Assembly (NCBI RefSeq): GCF_026586675.1
Contig: NZ_JAODIX010000019.1
Location: 147,707 to 211,706 of the forward strand
Reading direction: 5' to 3'
Source of the DNA: Halorubrum yunnanense
GTDB lineage: Archaea; Halobacteriota; Halobacteria; Halobacteriales; Haloferacaceae
DNA: 64,000 nucleotides
This document shows, one piece after another, positions 9,044 to 17,500 of this stretch (position 1 is its first letter; each line of letters starts with the position of its first letter). A program made the position numbers and the translations under genes. The notes below the pieces were generated by a model. That model was not told the DNA's origin and did no database searches. It saw only the letters and a list, made by a program, of their open reading frames with translations.

Positions 9044-9781
9044 TCACGGGTCCACGAGCTCGTCGAACACCTGTCGCTGCGCGGCCGAGAGGTGCTCGGC
9101 GAACGTCGACCGCGCGATCCCGACGGCCGCCGCCACCGCCTCCGCGTCGGCCCCGCGCGGGTACTCGAAGTAGCCGAGCCGTTGGGCGGTCCGGACGACC
9201 TCGCGCTGTCGGTCGGTAAGCCGCCCCCGGTCGACCACGACCGGATCGCAATCTCCCGACCCGCGAGAGCGGGTGAGCCGCTCGAGCGTGACCGACGCCC
9301 CGGTGGCCTCGACGGTCTCGACGATCTCGCCGATCGGGTCCACGGAGGGCAGGGAGAGCGTGAGCACGATCCGGTCGGGGCTCGTCCGGACGGTGACGTC
9401 GGAGACCGGGTGTCCGAGTGACTCGATCGAGCGGCAGGGGTACGGCTCGGTCGAGGGGCTCCGGACCCGGTAGACGTACTCGCCGTCGGCCGCGAACACG
9501 GGACTCCCGCCGATCTCCCGGTCGGTACGGAACTCCGAGACGACGACGTCGTCGAGCCGGACGCGCTCCACGTCGGCGGCGACCGCCCCGTCGGGAAGCG
9601 CGTCCGCGACCGGCGCGTGCGGCGGGTCGCGGACGGCGAGCCGAGCGCGGACCCCCTCCGATCGGCCCGCGGGCGCCCCGTCGATCGCGCCCTCGCCGCC
9701 GCCGTCGCCGTCGGGAGCGTCCCCGGCGACGACGCCGGTCGAATCGTCGGGCGACGACGAGCGGCGTGACCCCTGCGACAT
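9044..9781 (-). CDS. Bat-type HTH transcriptional regulator
   Basis: DNA-binding regulator of 245 residues related to the C-terminal half of bacterioopsin activator Bat. Residues about 60-180 match the GAF/HTH-associated Bat domain, and residues about 195-240 form the HTH_10 helix-turn-helix (LTDRQREVVRTAQRLGYFEY, then SRSTFAEHL-like IARSTFAEHL). It lacks the N-terminal PAS/GAF sensor domains of classical Bat, so any sensing must lie in the Bat domain or in a partner. The start MSQGSRR is preceded by a T-rich TATA-like TCTTTTACGG about 27 bases upstream, which fits a leaderless mRNA. It is divergent from the phytoene desaturase, with halorhodopsin next, so it may control them. Confidence 0.82.
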   Translation of the reverse strand: MSQGSRRSSSPDDSTGVVAGDAPDGDGGGEGAIDGAPAGRSEGVRARLAVRDPPHAPVADALPDGAVAADVERVRLDDVVVSEFRTDREIGGSPVFAADGEYVYRVRSPSTEPYPCRSIESLGHPVSDVTVRTSPDRIVLTLSLPSVDPIGEIVETVEATGASVTLERLTRSRGSGDCDPVVVDRGRLTDRQREVVRTAQRLGYFEYPRGADAEAVAAAVGIARSTFAEHLSAAQRQVFDELVDP

Positions 9782-9856
9782 GTTCGAAACGTGCCGACGG
9801 ACCCGTAAAAGAACGGTCCCGAACGAGTACGTCCCCGGCCGACGCGCCTCGCTCGA

Positions 9857-9864
9857 TTTATAAA
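9857..9864 (+). promoter_or_regulatory. TATA box of the phytoene desaturase gene
   Basis: TTTATAAA inside the 136-base divergent gap between the Bat-like regulator and the desaturase. A start of transcription about 25 bases downstream would leave a leader of roughly 30 bases before the ATG at 9918. Placement is by motif only. Confidence 0.5.
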
Positions 9865-9917
9865 GTCCCGTCGTGGGATGGACACGACTCACGAGACCGG
9901 GGTCCCTCTGATCGACG

Positions 9918-11441
9918 ATGACAACGCGCGGGCTCGACGGAGTCTCAGTCGGTGTCGTGGGCGGCGGAGTCGGCGGGCTCTCGGCGGCGGCGCACCTCGC
10001 CGACGAGGGGGCGGAGGTGACGCTGTACGAGCGCCACGAGCGCGTGGGCGGGGTCGCGGGCCGGCTCGAACGCGACGGGTTCCGGTTCGACACCGGCCCC
10101 TCGTGGTACCTCATGCCGGACGTGTTCGAGCGCTTCTTCGAGCGGTTCGGGCACGAGCCGAGCGACTTCTACGAGCTGGAGCGGCTCGACCCGCACTACC
10201 GCGTGTTCTGGGACGACGGGGACCGGGTCGACGTCCCCGCCGACCCGGACGCGGCCGCGGGGCTGTTCGAGTCGTACGAGGAGGGGGCGGGCGACGCCTT
10301 CCGCCGGTACCTCGACGACGCCGAGACGGCCTACGAGGTCGGGATGGACCGGTTCGTGCTCCCGGGCCGATCGCGGCTCCGCGACTACCTGTCGACCGAC
10401 GTCCTCGCCGGCGGCCGGAAGCTCGACCTGCTCGACACGCTCGACGACCACGTGCGGTCGTACGTCGAACACCCGAAGCTCCGCCAGCTGCTCCAGTACA
10501 CCCTCGTCTTCCTCGGCGGGTCGCCGTACAACACCCCGGCGCTGTACCAGCTGATGAGCCACGTCGACTTCGGGCTCGGGGTGTACTACCCGCTCGGCGG
10601 GATGTACGAGGTTATCGAGGCAATCGAGTCGGTCGCGACCGAGCGGGGGGCCGACGTCCACACAGGGGTCGCCGTCACGGGCGTCGAACCGGAGTCCGAC
10701 GGGATCGCCGTCGAACTGGGCGGCGACCGCTACGTCCACGACCGGGTCGTCTGCAACGCGCCGCCCGAACACGTCGAGCGCGAGCTGCTCCCCGACGGCG
10801 CGGTGCCGCGGCTCGGCGGCTACTGGGACCGGCGGACGTACGGTCCGAGCGCGTATCTGCTGTACCTCGGCGTGGAGGGGTCGCTCGACGGATTCGCGCA
10901 CCACACGCTCGCGCTGCCCACCGACTGGAAGCCCCACTTCGACGCGATCTTCGACGACCCGGCGTGGCCCGAGGACCCGACGGTGTACGTGAACGTGCCC
11001 TCGCGCACCGACCCGTCGGTCGCGCCCGACGGCCACGAGGCGGTCGTGACGCTCGTCCCGCTCGCGCCGGGACTCGACGACGGGCCCGACCGCAGGGCCG
11101 CGTTCCGGGATCGCGTCCTCGACGCGGTCGCGTCGTACACCGGAACCGACCTCCGCGACCGGATCGTCGTCGAGGAGTCGGCCTGCGTCTCCGAGTTCGC
11201 GGAGCGGTTCGACCGACCGGGCGGGAGCGCGCTCGGCCTCGCGCACACCGCGACGCAGACGGGGCCGCTCCGGCCCGGCCCGCGAGTCCGAGGGGTCGAC
11301 CGCCTCTACTACGTCGGCGGGAGCAGCAACCCCGGGATCGGCGTGCCGATGTGCCTGCTGAGCGGCGAGCACTGCGCCGACGCGGTCGCGGACGACGTCG
11401 CGGGCGGGAGTCTCGACCGGATTCCGACGCTCGGACGCTGA
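9918..11441 (+). CDS. crtI: Phytoene desaturase (CrtI family)
   Basis: FAD-dependent carotenoid desaturase of 507 residues, acting on C40 carotenoids at the membrane on the route to lycopene and then to retinal or bacterioruberin. It has the dinucleotide-binding motif GGGVGGLSAAAHLADEGAEV, the CrtI hallmark FDTGPSWYLMPDVFERFF, and the C-terminal carotenoid-oxidoreductase signature YYVGGSSNPGIGVPM. The neighbours are a Bat-type regulator (divergent) and halorhodopsin (downstream), which ties it to retinal supply. CrtD-type desaturases in haloarchaea usually sit with lyeJ and cruF, absent here, so CrtI is favoured. That choice is inference. Confidence 0.85.
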   Translation: MTTRGLDGVSVGVVGGGVGGLSAAAHLADEGAEVTLYERHERVGGVAGRLERDGFRFDTGPSWYLMPDVFERFFERFGHEPSDFYELERLDPHYRVFWDDGDRVDVPADPDAAAGLFESYEEGAGDAFRRYLDDAETAYEVGMDRFVLPGRSRLRDYLSTDVLAGGRKLDLLDTLDDHVRSYVEHPKLRQLLQYTLVFLGGSPYNTPALYQLMSHVDFGLGVYYPLGGMYEVIEAIESVATERGADVHTGVAVTGVEPESDGIAVELGGDRYVHDRVVCNAPPEHVERELLPDGAVPRLGGYWDRRTYGPSAYLLYLGVEGSLDGFAHHTLALPTDWKPHFDAIFDDPAWPEDPTVYVNVPSRTDPSVAPDGHEAVVTLVPLAPGLDDGPDRRAAFRDRVLDAVASYTGTDLRDRIVVEESACVSEFAERFDRPGGSALGLAHTATQTGPLRPGPRVRGVDRLYYVGGSSNPGIGVPMCLLSGEHCADAVADDVAGGSLDRIPTLGR

Positions 11442-11528
11442 GGGGGCCGCGATACCGCCCGTCGAGCGGTCGCTTCGAGCGCCGGACCGCTCCGAACACT
11501 CGTCTCCGAGGCCGAAACCATCTCACAT

Positions 11529-11560
11529 ACCCTTACTCGTCAGGTTGGTGGATTTAATTA
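11529..11560 (+). promoter_or_regulatory. Halorhodopsin promoter: Bat-like upstream site plus TATA box
   Basis: ATTTAATTA (11552-11560) ends 27 bases before the ATG at 11587, the spacing of a leaderless haloarchaeal promoter. Just upstream, 11529-11544 reads ACCCTTACTCGTCAGG. As I remember it, the Bat-dependent UAS of the Halobacterium bop regulon is ACCcnactagttnGG. This site matches it with one inserted base and two mismatches, at a fitting distance from the TATA box. The consensus is from memory, so the UAS is a candidate only; the TATA box is firmer. Confidence 0.5.
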
Positions 11561-11586
11561 CCATGCAACGTTGTTATGAACGTCGT

Positions 11587-12441
11587 ATGATCGAAACAGC
11601 AGCGGCTGATTTACTCGCAAGCGGAACAGTCCCGCTCGAAATGACGCAGACCCAGATCTTCGAGGCCATTCAGAGCAACCAGCTCCTGGCCTCGTCGCTC
11701 TGGATCAACATCGCCCTCGCCGGCCTGTCGATCCTCCTCTTCCTCTACATGGGGCGGAACTTGGAGGACCCGCGCGCACAGCTCATCTTCGTCGCCGCCA
11801 TGATGGTGCCGCTGGTGTCCATCTCCAGCTACACCGGGCTCATCTCCGGACTCACGGTAAGCTTCCTCGAGATGCCGGCCGGACACGCCTTGGCCGGTCA
11901 AGAGGTGCTCACCCCGTGGGGTCGGTATCTCACGTGGGCGCTGTCGACGCCGATGATCCTCATCGCGCTCGGCCTACTCGCCGGCTCGAACATGACGAAG
12001 CTGTTCACCGCCGTCACGGCCGATATCGGGATGTGCGTCACGGGCCTCGCGGCCGCGCTGACGACGTCTTCCTACATGCTGCGCTGGGTCTGGTACGTCA
12101 TCAGCTGCGCGTTCTTCGTCGTCGTCCTCTACATCCTGCTCGCCGAGTGGGCCGAGGACGCCGAGATCGCCGGCACCGCTGAGATCTTCAACACGCTAAA
12201 GGTGCTCACCGTGGTTCTCTGGCTCGGCTACCCGATCTTCTGGGCGCTCGGCGCCGAGGGGCTCGCGGTGCTCGACGTCGCGATCACCTCGTGGGCCTAC
12301 AGCGGGATGGACATCATCGCGAAGTACCTCTTCGCGTTCCTCCTCCTGCGCTGGGTCGCCGATAACGAGCGCACGGTCTCCGACGTGGCGGCCGGCCTCG
12401 GCTCGGTCTCCCGCAGCGGCGCGGTCTCGGCGGACGACTGA
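11587..12441 (+). CDS. hop: Halorhodopsin, light-driven chloride pump
   Basis: Seven-helix retinal protein of 284 residues that imports chloride when excited by light. The helix C motif identifies the pump type: in RYLTWALSTPMILIALG, Thr116 replaces the proton-acceptor Asp of bacteriorhodopsin, Ser120 follows, and Ala127 replaces the proton donor. Arg113 is kept. Retinal binds Lys246 in MDIIAKYLF. GYPIFWALG and the ending WVADNERTVSD are very close to known halorhodopsins. The start MIETAAADLL gives the short N-terminal leader seen in Natronomonas halorhodopsin, and a TATA box lies 27 bases upstream; in-frame starts at 11545 and 11563 would run through the promoter. Confidence 0.95.
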   Translation: MIETAAADLLASGTVPLEMTQTQIFEAIQSNQLLASSLWINIALAGLSILLFLYMGRNLEDPRAQLIFVAAMMVPLVSISSYTGLISGLTVSFLEMPAGHALAGQEVLTPWGRYLTWALSTPMILIALGLLAGSNMTKLFTAVTADIGMCVTGLAAALTTSSYMLRWVWYVISCAFFVVVLYILLAEWAEDAEIAGTAEIFNTLKVLTVVLWLGYPIFWALGAEGLAVLDVAITSWAYSGMDIIAKYLFAFLLLRWVADNERTVSDVAAGLGSVSRSGAVSADD

Positions 12442-12455
12442 CGACGCGGTCGCGG

Positions 12456-12478
12456 TCTCTCTTTACCGCTCTCTTTTC
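12456..12478 (+). terminator. Possible pyrimidine-rich terminator after hop
   Basis: The bases just past the hop stop codon are pyrimidine-rich with CTCTCTTT and CTCTTTT runs and no strong hairpin, like the T-rich stretches at which archaeal RNA polymerase stops. Low certainty. Confidence 0.3.
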
Positions 12479-12558
12479 CGCTGGCTCCGACGCCCGTCAG
12501 CCGCCGGCACGGCGGCTAAGAGACAAGCGCTAAACCCGCGGCGGCGGTGATACGGGAC

Positions 12559-12897
12559 ATGAAACAGGCCATCGTCGCCCGGACGGACATCGGCATGGGC
12601 GAGGGGAAGCTCGCCGCGCAGGTCGCGCACGCCTCGCTGTCCGCGTATCAGGACGCGGGGCGGCGCGCCCGGAAGAAGTGGCAGGGGGAGGGACAGAAGA
12701 AGATCGTGTTGAAGGGCGACTCCGAGAGCCAGCTGTTCGCGCTGGCCGACAAGGCCGACACGGAGGGGCTCCCGTACGCGATCGTCCGGGACGCGGGCCA
12801 CACCCAGCTGGAGCCGGGGACCGTCACCGCGCTCGCCGTGGGCCCCGCCCGCGACGACACCGTCGACCGCGTGACCGGCGACCTCTCGCTGTACTGA
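12559..12897 (+). CDS. pth2: Peptidyl-tRNA hydrolase, Pth2 type
   Basis: Cytoplasmic 112-residue enzyme that frees tRNA from peptidyl-tRNA dropped by ribosomes. [41 protein letters not shown] and the final [10 protein letters not shown] region are the conserved Pth2 blocks, including the early Lys and His. I use the ATG at 12559; a GTG at 12547 would add four residues. The stop codon abuts the start of truD, so both are translated from one mRNA, a pairing found in many haloarchaea. Confidence 0.93.
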   Translation: MKQAIVARTDIGMGEGKLAAQVAHASLSAYQDAGRRARKKWQGEGQKKIVLKGDSESQLFALADKADTEGLPYAIVRDAGHTQLEPGTVTALAVGPARDDTVDRVTGDLSLY

Positions 12898-14433
12898 ATG
12901 GCCCCGCAACGCCCCCTCCGCGAGGCCCATCCGACCGAGCGCGCGGTCGGTCTCGACTACTACGTCAGCGGCGCCGACGGGATCGGCGGTCGACTCCGCG
13001 ACTCCCCGGAGGATTTCCGGGTCCGCGAGCTGGAGGCGTTCGAGCCGGAGCCTCTGGGGGTCGACACGGGGAGCTACCCGGAGCTCGTCGTCCGCGTCAC
13101 GCTGCGCGACTGGGACACGAACGACTTCGCGCGCCGGATCTCCGACGCGCTCGGCGTCAGCCGCGAGCGCGTCTCCTGGGCCGGCACGAAGGACAAGCGC
13201 GCGGTCACCACGCAGCTGTTCACGCTCCGCGAGGTCGACCCCGACGACCTCCCCGAGATCCGCGGCGCCGACATCGAACCGCTCGGGCGGGCGGGCCGGC
13301 GGCTCTCCTTCGGCGACCTCGCGGGCAACGCCTTCGAGATCCGCGTCGCCGACGCGGCCGACGAGGCGCCCGACCGCGTCGCGGACGCGGTGCGTGACCT
13401 CCGGGCGTTCGCGGGTGACGAAGGCGACGACGCGGAGTCGGCGGCGGGCGACGGTGCCTCCGCGGACGCCGACCGATCCGCGATCGACGCGACCGTCGGC
13501 GTCCCGAACTACTTCGGCCAGCAGCGCTTCGGCAGCCGCCGGCCCGTCACCCACGTCGTCGGGCTCGCGGTCGCCCGGAACGACCCGCGCGAAGCGGTCC
13601 GGCTGTACGCGGGCAACCCGGCGGCGACGGAGCCGGACGACACCCGGGCCGCGCGGGACCGCGTCGACGCCGCGTTCGGGGTGGACGCCGACGCGGCCGA
13701 GGGAGGCGTCACCGGCGGGGTGGCCGCCGACGTCGACGACGCCGAGCGCTCCGCGGCCGACGGCACCGGCGACGGCGACTGGAGCGCCTGCCTCGACGCG
13801 ATCCCCGGCAAGCTCAGGTTCGAGCGCTCGATGGTCCACCGGCTCGCCGACCGCGGCGTCGACCCCGACGCGCCGCCCGATCACGAGGACTGGTGGCACG
13901 CGCTGGAGGCGGTCCCGTCGAACCTCCAGCGGCTGTTCGTCAACGCCGCGCAGTCGTTCTGCTTCAACCGGATCGCCAGCGAGCGGCTCCACCGGGGGCT
14001 CCCGTTCGACCGCCCCGTCCCCGGTGACGTCGTCTGCTTCGCCGACGGCGACGCCCCCGACGAGCTGTACGCGCCCGACACCGACCGGCTCCAGCGCGTC
14101 GACGCCGACCGCGTGTCGGTCGTCTCGCGGCACTGCGAGCGCGGGCGGGCGTTCGTTACCGCCCCGCTCGTCGGCACGGAGACCGAGCTCGGCGGCGGCG
14201 AGCCCGGCGAGATCGAGCGCGAGGTCCTCGCCGACGCCGGGATCGAGCCGGGCGACTTCGCGCTTCCGGGGGAGTTCGACTCGTCTGGCACCCGGCGGGC
14301 GATCCTCCTGCGGACCGACCTCGACGCGTCGTTCGACGACGGCGACCCGCGGTTCGCGTTCGCGCTCCCGAGCGGCTCGTACGCGACCGTGCTGCTCCGG
14401 GAGTTCACAAAGCGCGGTCCGCTCGACCTCTGA
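12898..14433 (+). CDS. truD: tRNA pseudouridine(13) synthase TruD
   Basis: 511-residue enzyme that isomerises uridine 13 of tRNA to pseudouridine. The catalytic Asp lies in [12 protein letters not shown], and [16 protein letters not shown] is the second family signature. The TRUD domain follows, with the conserved [13 protein letters not shown]. Two acidic low-complexity insertions (about residues 175-195 and 260-290) enlarge it over bacterial TruD and look like haloadaptation. The start codon directly follows the pth2 stop. Both genes act on tRNA. Confidence 0.93.
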   Translation: MAPQRPLREAHPTERAVGLDYYVSGADGIGGRLRDSPEDFRVRELEAFEPEPLGVDTGSYPELVVRVTLRDWDTNDFARRISDALGVSRERVSWAGTKDKRAVTTQLFTLREVDPDDLPEIRGADIEPLGRAGRRLSFGDLAGNAFEIRVADAADEAPDRVADAVRDLRAFAGDEGDDAESAAGDGASADADRSAIDATVGVPNYFGQQRFGSRRPVTHVVGLAVARNDPREAVRLYAGNPAATEPDDTRAARDRVDAAFGVDADAAEGGVTGGVAADVDDAERSAADGTGDGDWSACLDAIPGKLRFERSMVHRLADRGVDPDAPPDHEDWWHALEAVPSNLQRLFVNAAQSFCFNRIASERLHRGLPFDRPVPGDVVCFADGDAPDELYAPDTDRLQRVDADRVSVVSRHCERGRAFVTAPLVGTETELGGGEPGEIEREVLADAGIEPGDFALPGEFDSSGTRRAILLRTDLDASFDDGDPRFAFALPSGSYATVLLREFTKRGPLDL

Positions 14434-14556
14434 TCGGGGCGTCGACCTCGAATTGATCCGCGTTCGTGTATCGAACAGCCGTTCCAGACGCCGAGACCCC
14501 CACGATACTGCGACCCGTTCCGAGCCGCTTTTGTGCGGGAGCCGTCAATCGAGGCC

Positions 14557-15111
14557 ATGACCCGGATCGTCGTCATCGACCTCCACGGCCAGTTCACGCA
14601 CCTCGAACGGCGCGCGCTCCGAGATATCGGCGTCGACACCGAGATCGTCTCCGCCGACGCGCCGGCCGGCGAGGTCGAGGCCGACGGGATCGTCCTCTCG
14701 GGCGGCCCCGACATGGACCGCGTCGGCAACGCGCCCGACTACCTCGACTTGGACGTTCCCGTCTTCGGGATCTGCCTCGGGATGCAGCTCATCGCGACCG
14801 AGTGCGGCGGCGCGGTCGGCGGCGGCGACTACGGCGGCTACGCCGACGTCGACGTGGAGATCGTCGACGACGAGGACCCCCTCGTCGGGTCGCTCGCGCC
14901 CGAGACCCGCGTCTGGGCCTCCCACGCCGACGAGGTGAAAGAGCTCCCGGAGGGGTTCACCCGCGCCGCCACCTCCGACGTCTGCGGCATCGAGGCGATG
15001 TCGAACCCCGAGACCGACCGCTACGGCGTGCAGTGGCACCCGGAAGTCGCCCACACCGAGCGCGGCGAGGAGGTCTTCGAGAACTTCGTCGACATCTGCG
15101 AGTCCGCGTAG
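14557..15111 (+). CDS. guaAA: GMP synthase glutaminase subunit (subunit A)
   Basis: Class I glutamine amidotransferase of 184 residues that makes ammonia from glutamine for GMP synthesis; in archaea it is separate from the ATP-pyrophosphatase subunit. The nucleophile Cys is in GICLGMQLIA and the His-Glu pair in VQWHPEVAHTERG. VLSGGPDMDRVGN matches GuaA subunit A closely. The start MTRIVVIDLHGQF is the family N-terminus; an upstream in-frame ATG would add eight unlikely residues. Subunit B is not in the window. Confidence 0.9.
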   Translation: MTRIVVIDLHGQFTHLERRALRDIGVDTEIVSADAPAGEVEADGIVLSGGPDMDRVGNAPDYLDLDVPVFGICLGMQLIATECGGAVGGGDYGGYADVDVEIVDDEDPLVGSLAPETRVWASHADEVKELPEGFTRAATSDVCGIEAMSNPETDRYGVQWHPEVAHTERGEEVFENFVDICESA

Positions 15112-15118
15112 GAGTTTC

Positions 15119-15544
15119 TCACCGCTTCAGCCGCGCGGTCAACACCGGGACCTCGCTGTGTCGCACGACCCGCTCGGCGACCGACCCGGCCGCGAGGAAC
15201 CGACCGACGCCGGTCCGCCCGTGCGTCCCCATCACGATCAGGTCGACCTCGTAGTCGTCCGCGGCGTCCAGGATCTCCTCGTGCGGGCGACCCCGCCGGA
15301 GGTGTCGCTCGACCGGGACCTCGCGTCCTTCGCCGGCCGCCGCGACGGCGTCGAGCGCGCGCTCGCCGCGCTCCTCCTCCCGCTCGACGACTACGTCCCA
15401 GCCGTCGGCGCCCGCGATCGTCTCGTCGACCACGAACAGCGCGTGGATCCGCGCGTCCGCGAGCTCGGCGAGGTAACACGCGTGCTCGACGGCGGCGTCG
15501 CTCCCCGGGCTCCCGTCCGTCGGACAGAGGACCTCGTCGTACAT
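15119..15544 (-). CDS. Universal stress protein (UspA family)
   Basis: Small nucleotide-binding stress protein of 141 residues. [20 protein letters not shown] is the first strand and ATP-contact Asp. The C-terminal [19 protein letters not shown] is the G2xG9xG(S/T) phosphate-binding motif, so it probably binds ATP. It converges on the GMP synthase gene, ending 7 bases away, and lies downstream of a small zinc-ribbon gene with a 24-base gap on the same strand. Haloarchaea carry many such paralogues, so no specific stress can be assigned. Confidence 0.9.
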   Translation of the reverse strand: MYDEVLCPTDGSPGSDAAVEHACYLAELADARIHALFVVDETIAGADGWDVVVEREEERGERALDAVAAAGEGREVPVERHLRRGRPHEEILDAADDYEVDLIVMGTHGRTGVGRFLAAGSVAERVVRHSEVPVLTARLKR

Positions 15545-15568
15545 CGGGGGCGAGCCTCCCCGCCCGCC

Positions 15569-15766
15569 TCAGAGCCGATACCGCCGGACGTGTTCCGTCC
15601 CGCAGCTCGGGCACTCGCGGCGGTACTCGACGGTCGCGCCGGAGGTGGCCGCCTCCCACTCGCTCGCGTCGTCGACGAACCCGCACTCCTCACAGGCGTG
15701 CGACCCCTCGCCCAGCCGCGCGCGGAGCCGCTCGAACGCCGACCTGCCGCCGTGGCTCAGTGACAT
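15569..15766 (-). CDS. Small double-CxxC zinc-ribbon protein
   Basis: A 65-residue protein with two metal-binding knuckles, ACEECG and ECPSCG, 25 residues apart, which would hold one zinc ion. The N-terminal 20 residues are basic and polar. It resembles the small zinc-finger proteins that haloarchaea make in large numbers, whose roles are mostly unknown. The region upstream of its start (15770-15805) is unusually AT-rich for this genome and probably holds its promoter. Likely co-transcribed with the universal stress gene. Confidence 0.75.
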   Translation of the reverse strand: MSLSHGGRSAFERLRARLGEGSHACEECGFVDDASEWEAATSGATVEYRRECPSCGTEHVRRYRL

Positions 15767-15918
15767 ACGGTACCAATATACAATAACACGATTAATAATT
15801 ACTGATGCTGCGGGGGACGCTCATCGCACACGTCCGTGACCGACACTCTCGGTGACAAGAACGAGCCGTCGGCTGGCGGTCGGATTCGTCGACCGCAAAA
15901 ACGGGAGAAAACGGCCGC

Positions 15919-16161
15919 CTACTCGGCGAACAGCTCGTCGACCGCCTCGCCGGCGGTCTCGGCCGCCTCGCGGGCGACCGCGTCGGGGTCGGGGTCGTCG
16001 GGGGCGTTCAGGTAGACGTCGACGTCGAGTACGCCCTCCTCGAACGTCACCGTGACGTCAAGGTCGGTCACCGCCGACTGGTCGTAGTGGGCGAAAACGA
16101 CGCCCTCCGCGGCCTCGGCCGCGGTGCGGACCACTTCGTCGTCCGCCGGCTCGTCGCTCAT
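15919..16161 (-). CDS. DUF3194 protein, prefoldin-linked
   Basis: Acidic 80-residue protein of the DUF3194 family, almost always encoded directly after prefoldin beta in haloarchaea, as here (7 bases apart). It has an alpha-beta layout (VVRTAAEAAEGVVF, then DLDVTVTFEEGVLDVDVYL and a final amphipathic helix). No catalytic motif is seen. Context suggests a role with the chaperone or with translation, but that is inference. Confidence 0.8.
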   Translation of the reverse strand: MSDEPADDEVVRTAAEAAEGVVFAHYDQSAVTDLDVTVTFEEGVLDVDVYLNAPDDPDPDAVAREAAETAGEAVDELFAE

Positions 16162-16168
16162 CGACCGC

Positions 16169-16567
16169 TTACGCGCCGCCCGCGCCCGGACCGCCCGGGC
16201 CCATCGGACCGCCGCCGCCGGCGCCGCCCTGGAGCATCTGCTGCAGCTCGCCCTGAAGGTCGTCGAACTGCTCTTCCACGCGGTCCTCCTGCTTCTGGAG
16301 CTGCTCGGCGCGGACCTCCAGCGAGTCGACCTTGTTCTCGAGGTCGTCGTAGGCGGACTCGTAGTCCGTCTCCACGAGGACCTCGCCGATCTCGCGGTAC
16401 ATTCCGGCGTCCTCGTCGACGTCCTCGAGGGCGTCGAGCGCCGTCTTGGACTCGTTGAGCGCGGACTCCGCCTGCTCCTTCTGCTCGGCGACCTGCTGTG
16501 CGGTCTCCTGCAGCTCCTGCAGCTCCTCGATCTTCTCCTGTGCCTCGGGCGGCATGTTCCCTTGCAT
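16169..16567 (-). CDS. pfdB: Prefoldin beta subunit
   Basis: 132-residue chaperone subunit that forms the alpha2-beta4 hexamer delivering unfolded proteins to the thermosome. The sequence is two long coiled-coil helices ([20 protein letters not shown] and [20 protein letters not shown]) joined by the hairpin segment around [21 protein letters not shown] Gly/Met-rich tail ([13 protein letters not shown]) ends it. The start [10 protein letters not shown] is the family start. It lies in the conserved run with L37Ae, RpoP, Pcc1 and DUF3194. Confidence 0.93.
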   Translation of the reverse strand: MQGNMPPEAQEKIEELQELQETAQQVAEQKEQAESALNESKTALDALEDVDEDAGMYREIGEVLVETDYESAYDDLENKVDSLEVRAEQLQKQEDRVEEQFDDLQGELQQMLQGGAGGGGPMGPGGPGAGGA

Positions 16568-16670
16568 GGACGATAAGAGGCGACCCGGACAGAAAAACCC
16601 CCGACTTCTCCGACAGGGACCGATTCGACCGACACAGCCCCGAAACGGCGGAATATCGCCGGGGAGACCG

Positions 16671-16934
16671 CTACTCCCGACCGCCTCTTTTCCCGACCCG
16701 CTCCGCGACCTCAACGAGCCGGGACCAGCTGTTGATCCCGGCGCGGAGGGCGACGAGGTCGTCCGCGGTCACCCGCACCCGGACCGCGCCGCCGTCGCGG
16801 GAGACGGCCGCGGCCGAGCGGGCGTCGTCGATCTCGCCGATTTCGGGCCCGAGCGCGTCGGCGACGAGGCGTGCGCGCCGCTCGGAGGGGTAGGCGAACG
16901 AGAGGACGGTCTCGTGTGCGCGGGACGCCGTCAC
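16671..16934 (-). CDS. pcc1: KEOPS complex subunit Pcc1
   Basis: 87-residue dimerising subunit of KEOPS, which makes the t6A modification at position 37 of ANN-decoding tRNAs. The C-terminal phrase [20 protein letters not shown] is the Pcc1 signature. Translation starts at a GTG codon at 16934, 16 bases after the rpoP stop; no ATG fits. It lies between rpoP and prefoldin beta, the usual archaeal place. Confidence 0.9.
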   Translation of the reverse strand: MTASRAHETVLSFAYPSERRARLVADALGPEIGEIDDARSAAAVSRDGGAVRVRVTADDLVALRAGINSWSRLVEVAERVGKRGGRE

Positions 16935-16950
16935 GGTCGAGAAACCGACG

Positions 16951-17085
16951 TTACTCGACGTTGACTTCCTTCACGTCGGCGCCGCGCTCCTTCAGGAGGA
17001 CGCGGTGGCCGCAGTACGGGCAGCGCACGCCGCCGTACTCGTCGAGGGTGACGTCGCGCTTACAGCGGGAGCACTTGTAGCTCAT
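16951..17085 (-). CDS. rpoP: RNA polymerase subunit P (Rpb12-like)
   Basis: 44-residue zinc-ribbon subunit of archaeal RNA polymerase, homologous to eukaryotic Rpb12/ABC10-alpha. The translation begins [16 protein letters not shown], has the second knuckle [12 protein letters not shown], and ends in KEVNVE. The two CxxC pairs hold zinc. It lies 4 bases after the L37Ae stop codon and 16 bases before pcc1. Its identity rests on the motif spacing and the conserved gene order. Confidence 0.92.
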   Translation of the reverse strand: MSYKCSRCKRDVTLDEYGGVRCPYCGHRVLLKERGADVKEVNVE

Positions 17086-17089
17086 CGTC

Positions 17090-17356
17090 CTATTCCTCGT
17101 CGGCGAGCGCGGCGCGGATGGAGCGGCGGACGGTGCGGCCGCCGGGGGTCTCGGGGCGGTACGCGCCGCCCGTGAACGTCTCCCCGGTCTCCTCGTTCAC
17201 CCAGATGCCTGTGCCCTTGCGCGTGACGTCGTCGCCGTCGACGGTAGCGTTCTGCATCTCCGCTTCGATGTCCTGGACGCGCTTCCGGGAAACCCGGCCG
17301 TAGCGAGCGCCGAATCGGCCCGCACTACCGGTGCTTCGTGCCTTGTCCTCAGCCAT
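17090..17356 (-). CDS. rpl37ae: Ribosomal protein L37Ae (eL43), zinc-ligand-free form
   Basis: 88-residue protein of the large ribosomal subunit. [20 protein letters not shown] and [20 protein letters not shown] are the conserved flanks. The middle, where the family has four cysteines holding zinc, reads [20 protein letters not shown] and then TGETFTGG: all four cysteines are gone and acidic residues take their place. The fold may be kept by salt-stabilised packing. It heads the L37Ae-RpoP-Pcc1-prefoldin beta run. Confidence 0.92.
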   Translation of the reverse strand: MAEDKARSTGSAGRFGARYGRVSRKRVQDIEAEMQNATVDGDDVTRKGTGIWVNEETGETFTGGAYRPETPGGRTVRRSIRAALADEE

Positions 17357-17500
17357 AGTGCATCCGTCTACCGCCAGCGCGCGTAAAAAGGCTACGAGTC
17401 GGGGGCGTCACGGGAGACGGCGATCCGACCGACCCCGGACGCGGAATCGCGCCGTTTCGACAGCGATACGGCATTTAAATATTCGATCTCGACGGCGACA

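Noticed and set aside
11587..12441. Bacteriorhodopsin (bop) as the identity of the retinal protein
   Set aside because: The proton acceptor and donor aspartates are Thr and Ala, and the sequence follows halorhodopsin throughout.
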